Assembly: GCA_028583685.1 (NCBI GenBank)
Contig: JAMXIF010001253.1
Location: 69,677,799 to 69,741,798 of the forward strand
DNA length: 64,000 nucleotides
From: Petaurus breviceps papuanus
Lineage: Eukaryota; Chordata; Mammalia; Diprotodontia; Petauridae
Direction: 5' to 3'
Of this stretch, positions 46,972 to 57,199 are shown in pieces; within the stretch, counting starts at the first letter, position 1; the number at the start of each line of letters is the position of its first letter. The notes under the pieces are model-generated. The model was not told the origin of the DNA. It saw only the letters and a list, made by a program, of their open reading frames with translations, and made no database searches. Position numbers and translations under genes: made by a program.

Positions 46972-47953
46972 TCATGCTTTTCTTGCTTCTTGTATCTGAA
47001 TGTCAAATTTTCTATTCAACTCTGTTTTTTTCAGCAAGAATGCTTGAAAGTCCTCTATTCCACTGAATGACCATATTTTCCCCTGAAACATGATACTCAG
47101 TTTTTCTGGGTAGGTGACTCTTGGTTTTAGTGCCAGCTCTTTGACCTCTGGAATATCATATTCCAACCCCTTTGATCCCTCAGTGTAGAAGCTGCCAGAT
47201 CCTGGGTTATCCTGATTGTTTTTCCACAGTATTCAAATTGTTTCTTCCCGGCTGCTCATAATATTCTCTCCTTGATCTGGGAATTCCAGAACTTGGCTAT
47301 AATATTCCTAAGAGTTTTCTTTTTGGGATCTTTTTCAGGAGATGATGGGTGGATTCTTTCAACCTCTATTTTGCCCTCTGGTTCTAAAACATCAGGGCAG
47401 TTTTCTTTGAGAACTTCCTGGAGGATGATTTCTAGGTTCTTACTTTGATCATGGCTTTCAGGCAGTCCAATAATTTTTAAATTATCTCTCCTGGATCTAT
47501 TTTCCAGGTCAGTGGTTTTTCCCATGAGATATTTCACATTGCCTTCTATTTTTTCATTTGTTTGGATCTGTTTAACAGTTTCTTGATTTCTCATAAAGTC
47601 ATTAGCTTCCATTTGCTCCAATCTAATTCTGAAACAATGACTCTCCTCAGAGAGCTTTTGAGATTCTTTTCCCATCTAGCAAATTCGGCTTTTTAAGGCA
47701 TTCTTCTCCTCATTGCCTTTTTGAGCCTCTTTTGCCAATTGAGTTAGTCTGTTTTTTAAGGTGTGATTTTCCTCAGTCAGGCTATTGAGTCTCATTTCAT
47801 AATTTTCTTGCATCGTTCTCATTTCTCTTCCCAATTTTTCCTCCACTTCTCTTATTTGCTTCTTAAGGTCCTCTATGGCCTGTAACCAGCTCGTATTTTC
47901 CTTTGAAGCTTTTGGTGCAGGAGTTCTGACTTCACGGTCTTCTCCTGTTCCAT
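46972..47953 (-). pseudogene. HAL1 ORF1, inactive but nearly complete
   Basis: RNA-binding ORF1 protein of HAL1. The likely ATG is at 47953. A one-base loss soon after it shifts the frame into VRTPAPKASKENTSW. The coiled coil runs through LKKQIREVEEKLGREMRTMQ and LKNRLTQLAKEAQK. One CAG to TAG change interrupts IC-QMEKE at 47676. The RRM follows with LENRSRRDNLKIIGLPESH, then LEPEGKIEVERIHPSSPEKD and IIAKFWNSQIKERIL, which ends at a stop. The C-terminus is in another frame: KELALKPRVTYPEKLSI..SFSGIEDFQAFL. This is the best preserved ORF1 in the window. Confidence 0.85.
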
Positions 47954-48727
47954 GCTTTGCTCCTTTTTGTCCCCAAAATAGGAGTCTAACGTTGGAGTCT
48001 TCTGTCTGTTTTGTTCCCTTTGTCTGCTCATTTTGCCCCTCAGTCATTGGACCCCTGGGCTTTTTGCTGCAGTAGGACTCTGCCACCAGACAGGGGAGCT
48101 TTTGTCCCAAACACTGGGGTTTTTTCAGCTGCTGGAGGTATTAGTTGGGTGCTCTCTCTGAGGCCTCCACATGCTCTGGCAAGCTGGACACACACCCCAG
48201 GACCTCCACCCTAGACTGCAATCCAGATCCAAGCAGGTTAAAGCAAGAGTGAATACCCCTCAGACTGGTCGCTTGGTCCCCCTACACTCTGCAGGCCAGG
48301 AGCTGAAGCTGCCACGTGGTGCTGGCTGTCCTGGGCATCTCAGCAGCTTCTTGCCCTGGGGCAGAAGGCAATGCACTCCTGACTACTGGTGTCAAAGTCC
48401 ACCCTGCACTGACCTCTCACTTTGTCCTCAGAATCTTTGTGTTGATAAATCTAGAATTGGCCACAGCTGCTCCTTCTCTGTGTCATTTTGTGTGGGCTAA
48501 AACTTCAGGCTCACATGGGCCTGGGCTCAGCTTTCAGAGCACTGCACTGGCTGATTCTTGCCAGCCTGCTGGGTTGTCCTCAGCAGGAGGTTCAGTTCTT
48601 CATATCATTTTGTGGGTTCTGCAGCTCCAAAGTTTGTTCAGAGTCCCCTTTTCACATGAATTGGGGAACGTGGAAGCTGGAGCCGGGTGGAGGTCCTGCT
48701 TCTACTCTGCCATCTTGACTCTGCCCA
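47954..48727 (-). promoter_or_regulatory. HAL1 5' UTR
   Basis: GC-richer leader, homologous to 18403-19219 and 39981-40729. It starts with CAAGATGG, the site bound by YY1 in human L1. On the opposite strand it carries an open frame of 142 codons at 48316-48744, related to antisense frames in the other two leaders. Promoter activity is inferred from position and homology. Confidence 0.6.
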
Positions 48728-49068
48728 AGCTTTTGCTCTCTTAAGTATGAAAAAATAACAATTTGACCTTTCCTTCTGTCATCAAAAGTCCTAAAAGTGC
48801 TTCTCTCTCTCCTAGTTAATTAAGACTTCCTCCATCCTTTGCCTAACAAACTTTCACCTTCTCCTCCCCTTATAGCTGTGATCAACTCTAAAGTGAAGCT
48901 GAAGCTCCCTTCTCCTGACACTTTCCACTAAGGTCTGCCCCTACTGCTGCCTCCCTCCACTCCAGTCCCTATCCTCATTTGTCCTTCTCTCACATTGTGC
49001 CTTCATTCATTACCAAACACCTTTTAATCCCAGGCTTCTTTCTTATATTTTTTGTCTTATTTTTTTTA

Positions 49069-49366
49069 AAGCAATTGGGGTTAAGTAACTTGCTCAAGGT
49101 TATACGGCCAGTTATTTCTGGGTGTGGTGCTAAGTATCTGAGCCAGAATTTGATCCCCAGGTCATCCCAACACTGGAGACGGTGTTCTTACTCGCTGAGC
49201 CACCTGGCTGCCCCTAAGCAACTGGGGTTAAGTAACTTGCTCAAAGTTACATGGCCAGGTGTTTCTGGGTGGGTGCTTAGTGTCTGAGCCCAGATTCGAT
49301 CCCCAGGTCATCCCGACACTGGAGCCTGTGTTCTTACTCGCTGTGCTACCTGGCCACCCCCTTTTT
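49069..49366 (-). mobile_element. Dimeric SINE
   Basis: Two head-to-tail units in the same order as at 29.2 kb. The right-hand unit (49069-49217) has 'acggccagttatttctgggt'; the left-hand one (49218-49361) has 'atggccaggtgtttctgggt'. Flanks 'tcttatttttttt' and 'tcctattttcttt' fit a target duplication. The intact left arm at 43440 shows the empty site. Confidence 0.8.
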
Positions 49367-49405
49367 CTCCTATTTTCTTTTTGTGTTAAAAGATACCTGG
49401 TTACC

Positions 49406-50345
49406 AGAAACCAAGAAGAAACTTGGTTTCTGTGATGGTCTCTACCTACCTAAGATCAATGGAAGGTATAGATATTCTTATTTCCTCAATTTGCTAACCT
49501 GCAGTAGAGCAGAATCACCTTCTGGCAGTGTCAGGGTAAGAAGTTCAATGTTGAGGAGTTCTACAAATCCAGACCCTGAGAGCTGAAGTCTAGTCATCCA
49601 TCCTCTCACCTCAAATGCAAGAAGCTCACCTGGTAGATGACCATGCCTTTCTGCTGTCAGTCATTCACCTCAATTCTGTCTCTTACATCACTTTTTTGTG
49701 TGCCCATTATTGCTAGAAACATGTAGTCTATTTGTTCTCACTATGCATCTTTCTATTGACCTTTGAATACCTTCAATGTTGATTCATCAAAGATGGTGGT
49801 ATTCTAAGTTTTGTAACCATACTGGGAGAACCCTTGACTTTGGAATCATTCCTAGAAGAATGCATGGTGGAACAACAGGAAAGACAAGAGAAGCACCTTA
49901 GGGAAACCGATGGCTTCAAAACAACTCTATTACTTTCCTCCCTTGAAGGGAAGCACCCACTTTGGCTAATTGTAGACCCGGCCTTTAATTCATATTAAGG
50001 CTAATATTCTACTTGAGTTAATGACTTTGGGACAAGACTCTTCCCTTGACCAAACTAAGGATTAAAGACCAAGCTGATCGAAATTATGCAAGGCCAAAAT
50101 CTCCTTGTGCATTACCTACATTCCTCTCACCCATGCATGTTAGGCTGGCATTTAAGACATTCCTGAAGATTTGACTGTCTTGTAGATCTAAGGGCTCAAA
50201 TAACTGACATTGCTTCCTCATTATCTGACTACAACACAGTCCCAAGGAGTGCAGGGGATGTCAGGTACTTTTGGATTATGATGGGTAACTTAAGGAAGGG
50301 AACTCCACTCAGATGAATGAAATCAAGTGATACTTAATGCTGATC
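49406..50345. other. no recognisable feature
   Basis: Unassigned sequence. I see no LINE or SINE signature and only short reading frames. Confidence 0.45.
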
Positions 50346-50348
50346 CCA

Positions 50349-50477
50349 CAGGTGGGGAATCTGTGGCCTAGAGGCTACATGTGGTCCTCTAGGTCCTCAA
50401 ATGCAGTCCTTTTCAGTCAAGGGCCACACTTGAGGACCTAGAGGGCCACATGTGGGGCCACAGGTCCCCAACCTTTG
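50349..50477. mobile_element. hAT-type palindromic MITE
   Basis: The left half 'caggtggggaatctgtggcc', 'ctacatgtggtcctctaggt' mirrors the right half 'gacctagagggccacatgtg', 'ccacaggtccccaacc' around a short loop. Related half copies lie at 52415-52519 and 61747-61832. Confidence 0.7.
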
Positions 50478-50671
50478 CTTATCCTTTTTGAACATCCTTT
50501 TTCTATTTCTAAGTACATCTCCTTTTGTTAACCATTAAATGACCTATGGATGCCTTTTTTTGTTCCAGTATTAAACCTGTGCTACCAGGAGATTAGCCTG
50601 AATAAAGCACACCACATTATGTTGTGATCCTTAAAACTTGTTCCTGTAAATATAGAAAAGATGAACTAAAG

Positions 50672-50800
50672 GGCAGCCAGGTAGCACAGAGAGTAAGAGC
50701 ACCAGCTCCAGTGTCAGGATGACCTGGAGATCGAATCCCCAGCTCAGACACTTAGCACCCACCCAGAAACACCTGGCCATGTAACTTGGAGCAATTATAA
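50672..50800 (+). repeat. SINE, left monomer of the dimer family
   Basis: 'ggcagccaggtagcacagag', 'cacccacccagaaacacctg', 'gccatgtaacttggagcaat'. The 3' part is missing. Confidence 0.75.
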
Positions 50801-51275
50801 GAGAACTGTGAATACAGAGCTTTATAGCAATAATTTATATCTCCCTATTATATGAAAGAATTAATGTTGATGATATCTATATATATACATTGAACTTTGA
50901 GGAAAATATAGAACTGAAGAGTGAAGCTGGCACTGGTTGAGTTGGGAAAGGTTCAGGAGTTAGCTGGTCTTTTATCTGATGTTCGGTGTTGATATGATCA
51001 TTTTGGAGGGTGCCCACTATTTCTTCGAGTTTGAGTTGGAGTGGATATTTTGCTCTGCCTGGGAGTTTGCTCTTCATGAGGGCTGGGCGACTGAGATTTC
51101 CTATAGCAACAAGAAGTTTTTAGTAAGTGCAAGGCCCTGGAAATTTAATAAGGATATGTGATTTCTTTGATATTAGAAGATGAAGAAACTCCCTTCACCA
51201 AAGCAGTCACCTTCTCTGAAGTTCCAGAACTTAAAGTCTCAGATAGTTACTTAAAATCTGAGATATTAAGGGTCA
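50801..51275. other. no recognisable feature
   Basis: Two opposite 60-66-codon frames overlap at 50877-51161. Neither shows a known domain. Confidence 0.4.
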
Positions 51276-51279
51276 TACC

Positions 51280-51600
51280 CACAGTCTGTGTCAAACTTGA
51301 CCAGTCAGAGTTGGGACTAGAACCTAGGTCTTCCTTGCTTTGAGGCCAACTCCATATTGCCTCTTGGAAGTATAATATTATGCAAAGAAAAGATGTAAAA
51401 TAATATTTACCCTCAAGAGGTTTACATTCTACTGGGGAGAAATGGAATGTACACATATAAATAAATACAAAATAATTTGGAGAGAGACAGGCAAAGAGAG
51501 ACATAGAGAGATCTGTTTATTTGTAGCATCAGGAAAGGTTTCTTAGTAGAAGTTGACACTAGACATAAGCCTTCACAACCAGGAATTTCCATGAGTCCTA
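51280..51600 (+). repeat. MIR (antisense) then L2
   Basis: 51280-51360 is antisense MIR ('gggactagaacctaggtctt'). 51370-51600 is sense L2 ('accctcaagaggtttacatt', 'ctactggggagaaatggaat', 'tagaagttgacactagacat'). Confidence 0.6.
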
Positions 51601-52410
51601 TCTAGAATTGTCTAACAAGAGGCTGGGAGAAATTTTTTTCCTGGTCTTTCCTTTCTAGAGGTATTTTCTGACAAGTTGTAACCTCCATTTGTCACCACTT
51701 TTGTATCTGTCTCTTTCTGTATTAATGTGCATATCTCTTTCCTTTATTGGTTCATTTTCCCTTTTATATATATATATATATATATTCTATCTGACTGTAA
51801 TGTTATTGTTAGAAGTTATTAAAATGAGTTTTTCATGTAAAGCAGTTATCTCATGGAGCTAATTTCTCATTTTTGATGAACAATCATTTGCATATTTGTC
51901 TTTGAGCTAAAATTTCCTCCCTTTACGCTTAATAAATTTGCATTTTAATTTTCCAAGACTTACTTATGAGTTTGTGAGTTGTTGGATGCCCTCTGTCAAG
52001 ATACATTATGGACAAATTCCAAAGATGCTCAGTTTGTAAGATTCATGGAACATGCATAAGAGATACTGATGTTGCTGAATGACAGCTGAGGTTTATTAGC
52101 TCCACATTGGCGAAGCGGGTTTGAAACTCATTTGAAAAGCAGACAGATCCTGGCAATCCTTGAGCAAACAAATGTCTTCTCCTTTGTTCCTACAGCTCCA
52201 GATTCCTCTTCAACTCTGTCTTATCTGCTGAGAGTCCTCAAACTTATCTTAGTCTGGTCCTTTTAACACAGTGTACCCTGAAGTCCTTCATCCCATGCTC
52301 CAGCCCAAGGCCATGGTCTGTACTTGGTAAGGTCCAACTCAGCTTCTTTGTTAGTAATTGTAACTCCTTGTTTCCTGCCCAATTCTTAATTGTATAATGA
52401 TTGAGCTTTA
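51601..52410. other. no gene; short TA tract
   Basis: (TA)n at 51765-51784. The rest is unassigned. A minus-strand 'aataaacctcag' near 52090 is LTR-like but isolated. Confidence 0.45.
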
Positions 52411-52414
52411 AGAA

Positions 52415-52519
52415 ACCCCACTGATTTGTTCCATAAAGTTTGGATTCAGTAAAAGGGTCACACTGCAGGACCTAGAGAGTCACATATATGGCCTCAAGAC
52501 CACAACATCCCCAACCCTG
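52415..52519. repeat. hAT-type MITE, right half
   Basis: 'ataaagtttggattcagtaa', 'ggacctagagagtcacat' and the end 'ccccaaccctg' match the right half of the element at 50.35 kb. Confidence 0.6.
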
Positions 52520-52544
52520 AATTAGGCCATAGCAGTGCCATAGT

Positions 52545-52695
52545 AGAGAGTCATAATGACTTGGTTTCCTCATATGTAAAATGGGGTTAAAGACTTTCCT
52601 CAAATGTTATTTTGAAAAACATCTGAAATAATGTATTTGAAGCACTTTGCAAACATCAAAATGCTGTATAAATGTGAGCAATTATTATTATAGCT
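52545..52695 (+). repeat. MIR 3' part
   Basis: 'tttcctcatatgtaaaatgg' and 'tgaagcactttgcaaacatc'. Confidence 0.65.
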
Positions 52696-52957
52696 TTTTT
52701 ATTTAAATTTTTATCTTGCAGAGCAAATTATTCCCTAAACTTGGAAGGGCTTCAGAAATCCCTTCTAACTCTAAGATTACATGGTTCTATGATTCCTCTC
52801 CTTGCCTCTTCCCTCCTTTCTTTTTTCTGCTTCCCTCTTTTCCTCCTCTGCCCTGCCTTCCCTTAAATTCCCTTCTCCTCTCCTCTTTACTCTGCTCCAC
52901 TATTAAAAATATTTTCATCCCCTCACATACTTCAGCAGAGATCTCCAAACTGGTTAA

Positions 52958-53470
52958 CTAGACATTCAGCAAAAATTTCCCAAGTGCCTACTATGTGCCA
53001 AGAACTGTACCAAGCACTAGCAATACAATAAAAAGCAAAAGGCAGTCCCAGCTCTCAAGGGGGTCACAGTCTAATGCAGGGGCAATATGTAACTAAGGAA
53101 GGCCAAACAAGATACATACATGATAAAGTGGAGATAATCAGTAGTGGGAGGCATTAGAATGAGGAAGGACTGGGCTTCCTGTAGAAGGGGGAATTTTAGC
53201 TGGCACTTGAGGAAGCCAGGAGGTGATGATGAGGAAGGAGAACATTTCCAGCATGGGGGAACAGTCATTGAAAATGCTTGGAACCGTGACATGCACCATA
53301 TTGTTTGAGGAACAATGAGGAAACCAGGGACACTGGACCACAGAGTCTGAGGCAATAAGTCATAAAACAACTGAAAAATGTTGTATGTGTGAGAGAGAGC
53401 AGGTTATGAAGAGCCTTGAATACCAAACAGGTTATGAAGAGCTTTGAATACCAAACAGAATGCCAAATTT
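52958..53470 (+). repeat. L2 LINE fragment
   Basis: 'aagtgcctactatgtgccaa', 'agctctcaagggggtcacag', 'agctggcacttgaggaagcc', 'ggagaacatttccagcatgg' and 'gaagagccttgaataccaaa' follow L2 in order. Confidence 0.75.
53401..53456 (+). repeat. 28-bp tandem duplication
   Basis: The unit starting 'aggttatgaagagc' occurs at 53401-53428 and again at 53429-53456 with one mismatch, inside the L2. Confidence 0.95.
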
Positions 53471-53744
53471 AAGATAATAATGGTCACTCCCTGGTCAATT
53501 TCCAACACTTAGTGTATAGATTGCAGGACAGAGGAATATCCCTGAAAACAGGAGTGATCTTCTGCCTTGAAGCTAAGATAGGGTGTGTATCCACAGACTG
53601 ACTTATCTAATAGAAAAAGAAAGACTTGATTGCTTGCATCCTTCTTCCTTCTCTGTCTCTATTTTCATCTTTCCCTTACTTCTGACTAGTTAAGACTTAC
53701 TCTGTCTAAATGCACACCACTGGCTCCTTTTTTTCCTCCTAAGT

Positions 53745-53985
53745 AGTAAGATACTAATTATTTAACTTGTTAGTGTCTTGGTTGTGTCCAAACACCATCA
53801 AATATTTTCTCAAACTCTCCTGGAGAGCAGCTGCCAAAAGTGAGCTTGTTTTAGAATTGGCCTATGGGGGAAATTTTCAATTAGCTCATTATCTAGACAT
53901 TTTAGAAGCAGATTCCATGAAGACACAACAGACAGAGTTTCAACAACTTCAACAACTCAGCTGTATAGTGGAGTGTACAGCCTCC
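53745..53985 (+). repeat. Unassigned repeat pair, copy 1
   Basis: 'aattatttaacttgttagtg' through 'caaactctcctggagagcag' and 'attccatgaagacacaacag' to 'aactcagctgta' matches 57200-57440 in reverse complement. Codon positions change without bias, so the open frames in it are not evidence of coding. Confidence 0.6.
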
Positions 53986-54034
53986 CCAGAATGGCAAATT
54001 TCATTTACATTAAAGATTTTTAAGTGGAAGCTCT

Positions 54035-54235
54035 AATTAGAACTGAAAGGGACTTTACCTCTTGTCCAGTAGTTCAGCCCTTTCCTTTTATAGATGGGGA
54101 AACGGAGACCCAGAGAAATGTAGTGACTTATTGGAGGTTTTATAGTGAATGAGAAAGAACCCAAGTGTCCTGCTTCCCTATCCAGATCTCTTCCCACCAA
54201 GTCACAGGACATAGATATTGGTAGGGCATAAGCCA
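54035..54235 (-). repeat. MIR-type SINE
   Basis: 'actgaaagggactttacctc', 'gatggggaaacggagaccca', 'cccaagtgtcctgcttccct'. Confidence 0.6.
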
Positions 54236-54239
54236 TTGG

Positions 54240-55320
54240 GTATCAGGATAAAATTGGGATTTCTTGCTATACAGTATACAGCTCCTGAAGTAACAAGCTC
54301 AAATGTTTAAGAAACACCTACATGAGCCATAGACTATCATTGTAAAACTTCAGCATAAGCTAGTTTTAAAAACGAATCAATCTTCAGGCCTCATCAAGCC
54401 AGTAACTTAGCTCTATGCTTCAGTTGCTGCTGTTTCTTACGAAGAATTTTCTCTCCCTGAGATAGAACACCTGTCTTACTTTCACAACTCTCAGATAAAC
54501 ATCAATTTTTTTCTATGTGACTGAATATTCACTTCCTGGTTAGTGAAGTGATCACAGAAAAGGAGAGAAAGTCAAGACAAATAGGTTATTCCCTGGGTCA
54601 ATAACCTAGCCTCTTGATGACTTAATTGCTCATCCATGAACTGGAAATTATTATTTTCTCACCCAAGGTACAGTTAATCAGAGGGAGCTTAGTCTTATCC
54701 TTGACATGATGAGTAGTACCAAGTCCTGCGTCAAGAAGGATGATATGCTACTCTGTGGTCCTGGCCTTTCCCATTCTCCATTACCCTCTGTCTCCCCAAT
54801 CCCGGTCTAATCAGTATAAATAGATTGGGAGGAAGAGGTCAGATGAGTTAAAGCAGTTGCTGGATGGGAGTGACTTACATTTACTTTGGAAGAGCAGTAG
54901 GGAAATTGTAAACAAGTGAAAGTTGTCGTGGGAGTGGTAATGCCCTAACAAAGAGCTTTTTCATCTACTTTTCTTGCCTATCTTTTAATGTTTATTCTTT
55001 TCCAGACTGTATTCCAGACTACAATCTCTTTATCCTGAAGCCTCCCTCCAGTCCTGGAATTTGAAAAATTTACAAATTAAAATTATTCTCCACCCCTGCA
55101 TCTTTTCTCTCTGATTGTTGGGTCCTCCCAGAACCTCCATTTAAGGAAGGCATCCAAGCCAGTCAGCCTCATCTCATTCCTTTCCAACCTAACCAACACT
55201 GCAAGACCCCCTTTTCCCATGTTGTGGGTACCTCTGTGTCCCCACTGCCTTTTTTCAGTTTTCTTTAGCTAGTCTTTCTGCAGATCAAAGCATACTTTGT
55301 AAAAACTATTTTTCTTGTTT
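54240..55320. other. no recognisable feature
   Basis: 1.1 kb without repeat signatures or sustained frames. It could hold single-copy regulatory sequence, but nothing in it shows this directly. Confidence 0.4.
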
Positions 55321-55324
55321 TTTT

Positions 55325-55520
55325 GTCTGTATTTTCTTTCACAACATGACTAATATGGAAATACATTTTGCATGACTGCACATATATAACTTATATTAAA
55401 TTGCTCAATGGCTGGGGAAGGAGGTGAAAAGTAGGGAGTAAGGGAGAGAATTTGGAACTCAAAATTAAAAAAAAAATGAATGTAAAAAATTGCTTTTACT
55501 TGCAATTGGAAAAAAAAATA
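55325..55520 (+). repeat. L1/HAL1 3' UTR fragment
   Basis: 'tttcacaacatgactaatat', 'tgcatgactgcacatatata' and 'gaatttggaactcaaaatta' match 33.85-34.0 kb. Confidence 0.75.
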
Positions 55521-55534
55521 TTTACTGTTGCCTT

Positions 55535-55665
55535 TCTGTATTAGAATGTAAACTCCTTGAGGGCAGAAACTAATTTTTTCTACTCAGTATTCCTAGCACT
55601 TATAGTTCTTGGCACATAGAAACAACTTAAAAAATACTTGTTGACTGACTTATTGATGCTATTTC
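55535..55665 (+). repeat. L2 3' end
   Basis: 'gtaaactccttgagggcaga' and 'cttggcacatagaaacaact'. Confidence 0.65.
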
Positions 55666-55789
55666 CTATGCTTAAAAAGGTTTTTATAGATGAGGAAACT
55701 GAGACCCATCTTTCATGCTATTCTCAACTATTTCCTCTGGTTCATACTTACCCATGTTATATTCCATTCACTAGAACCTAGGTCTCAGG

Positions 55790-55990
55790 AAGGCAGCATC
55801 ATGGAGTAGGAAAAGCATTCATTATAGAGTCAGACCTTGGTTCGAATTCTGCCTCTGACATTTACAGATGAGAGTTTGAGCAAGTAATTTATCCTCTCTG
55901 GTTAAATCTAATTTTCCTCTTCTGTAAAATTAAAGGTTTAGACTAGATGACTTCTGACATCTCTTTCAGCTCTTTATCTGTCATCCAAGA
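55790..55990 (+). repeat. MIR-type SINE
   Basis: 'ggcagcatcatggagtagga', 'cagaccttggttcgaattct', 'tttcctcttctgtaaaatta'. Confidence 0.65.
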
Positions 55991-56188
55991 TCTGATGAGT
56001 TTTTTTTTACCATTGATTTACTAATCTATATTACAAGATTTCACTTTACATTGAAGACTCAAATTATTTTAGAAATAGCTAACATGATCAATTTCCTCTT
56101 TTTATTTTATTGGGGGAGGGGCAAAAAACTATTAACATGTTAATGGCTATTTTTTTAAACCATTCCCAAGTAAAATATTTACATTTTT

Positions 56189-56336
56189 TAAAAAACAATT
56201 AGGGTTAAGTAACTTGCTCAAGGTTACAAGGCCAGTTATTTCTGGGTGTGGTGCTAAGTATCTGAGCCTGGATTCGATCCCAGGTCTCCCAACTCTGGGG
56301 CCGGCGCTCTTACTCGCTGTGCCACCTGGCCACGCC
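56189..56336 (-). mobile_element. SINE monomer of the dimer family
   Basis: 'taagtaacttgctcaaggtt' to 'tactcgctgtgccacctggc'. Direct repeats 'aaatattta(c/t)atttt' at 56173-56187 and 56337-56351. Confidence 0.85.
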
Positions 56337-56484
56337 AAATATTTATATTTTAATAGGTCCCTTCTGTAGCTAATACCTTAACCCTCAGGAATAACTCCAA
56401 TGGTAGGAATTTAAGAAATAACAATGGGCTGAGAAACAGATTTGAGGGCAAGTAGGCCACCAGGAAGATGCTCTTCTACCTCCT

Positions 56485-56840
56485 TCATTAATTCAACAAC
56501 CATTTATTAAGCATCCACCACCTTATGTGTTGGCAGCTAGTTGGCTCAGTTGAATAGACTTCTGGGCCTGGAGTCAGGAAGACCTGAGTTCAAATCCAGC
56601 CTCAGACGCACTAGCTGTGTGACCCTGGGCGAGTCAGTTAACCTCTGTTTTCCTTAATCTACTGGATAAGGAAATGGTGAACCACTCAAATATCTTTGAA
56701 AACCCAATGGAGAGTATTGATTTGCTCTGGTCCACAGGGTTACTTAGAGTCAGACACAACTAAGGAACAATAACAGTTATACATGAAGCACAAAGATAAT
56801 GATTGTATGGACCCTTTCTCATGGAACTCTAGTTCTAGCA
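56485..56840 (+). repeat. L2 fragment split by a SINE
   Basis: 'caaccatttattaagcatcc' before and 'ggaccctttctcatggaact' after the SINE. Confidence 0.55.
56532..56777 (+). mobile_element. MAR1-like CORE-SINE
   Basis: 'gcagctagttggctcagttg', 'ggataaggaaatggtgaacc', 'gagtattgatttgctctggt'. The last phrase marks the same subfamily as 58.03-58.2 kb. Confidence 0.8.
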
Positions 56841-57190
56841 TCCACAAGTCAGGCTGGCTCTGACTTTGACCCTAGATATTTACCATTAGTAGGACTAACA
56901 GAAGCTCACATTGGAAGGTTGCTAATAGTAGTTATGGCTGGATTGCAGCATTGCTTTGCTTCCCAGTTATAGGGGAGGGAGGACTATATATGTGCAAACA
57001 TGCATATTATCTCTTTGTATGCACATATATGTGATAGTTTTATAGGGAAGTTTTTTAGGAGGAGTTTTCATAGGGAAATCGCCTTCATGAAGTAAAAACA
57101 GGGAACTGAGACATTCTTTGGTGCAAAATGAAATCTTATACTAATGTAAGATTTAAATTTGCTTCTGTATTGTTGTTTTGCCAAAATGCA
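56841..57190. other. no recognisable feature
   Basis: Short unassigned stretch between an L2 and the unassigned repeat copy. Confidence 0.4.
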
Positions 57191-57199
57191 TGCTAAGCT

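Larger units (their letters stand above)
46012..48727 (-). mobile_element. Full-length HAL1
   Basis: 5' end at 48727, CAAGATGG at 48717-48710, 5' UTR to about 47954, ORF1 to 46972, then the spacer with two polypurine blocks and the L1-like 3' end with A-rich tail at 46012. 15-bp target duplication 'agcttttactctctt' / 'agcttttgctctctt' (45997-46011 and 48728-48742), one mismatch. Confidence 0.95.
45933..49405. repeat. Right arm of the inverted duplication, broken by two insertions
   Basis: The arm is present in three parts: 45933-46011, 48728-49054 and about 49367-49405. The gaps are exactly the HAL1 and the dimeric SINE. Matching phrases include 'gtgatcaactctaaagtgaa', 'ctttgcctaacaaactttca' and 'gtccttctctcacattgtgc'. 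Confidence 0.85.

Noticed and set aside
49383-49586. 67-codon plus-strand frame after the SINE dimer
   Set aside because: It begins within the broken right inverted arm and has no recognisable domain or splice context.
53767-54036. 89-codon frame similar to 57425-57219
   Set aside because: The similarity is at DNA level with no codon-position bias; treated as a repeat pair.
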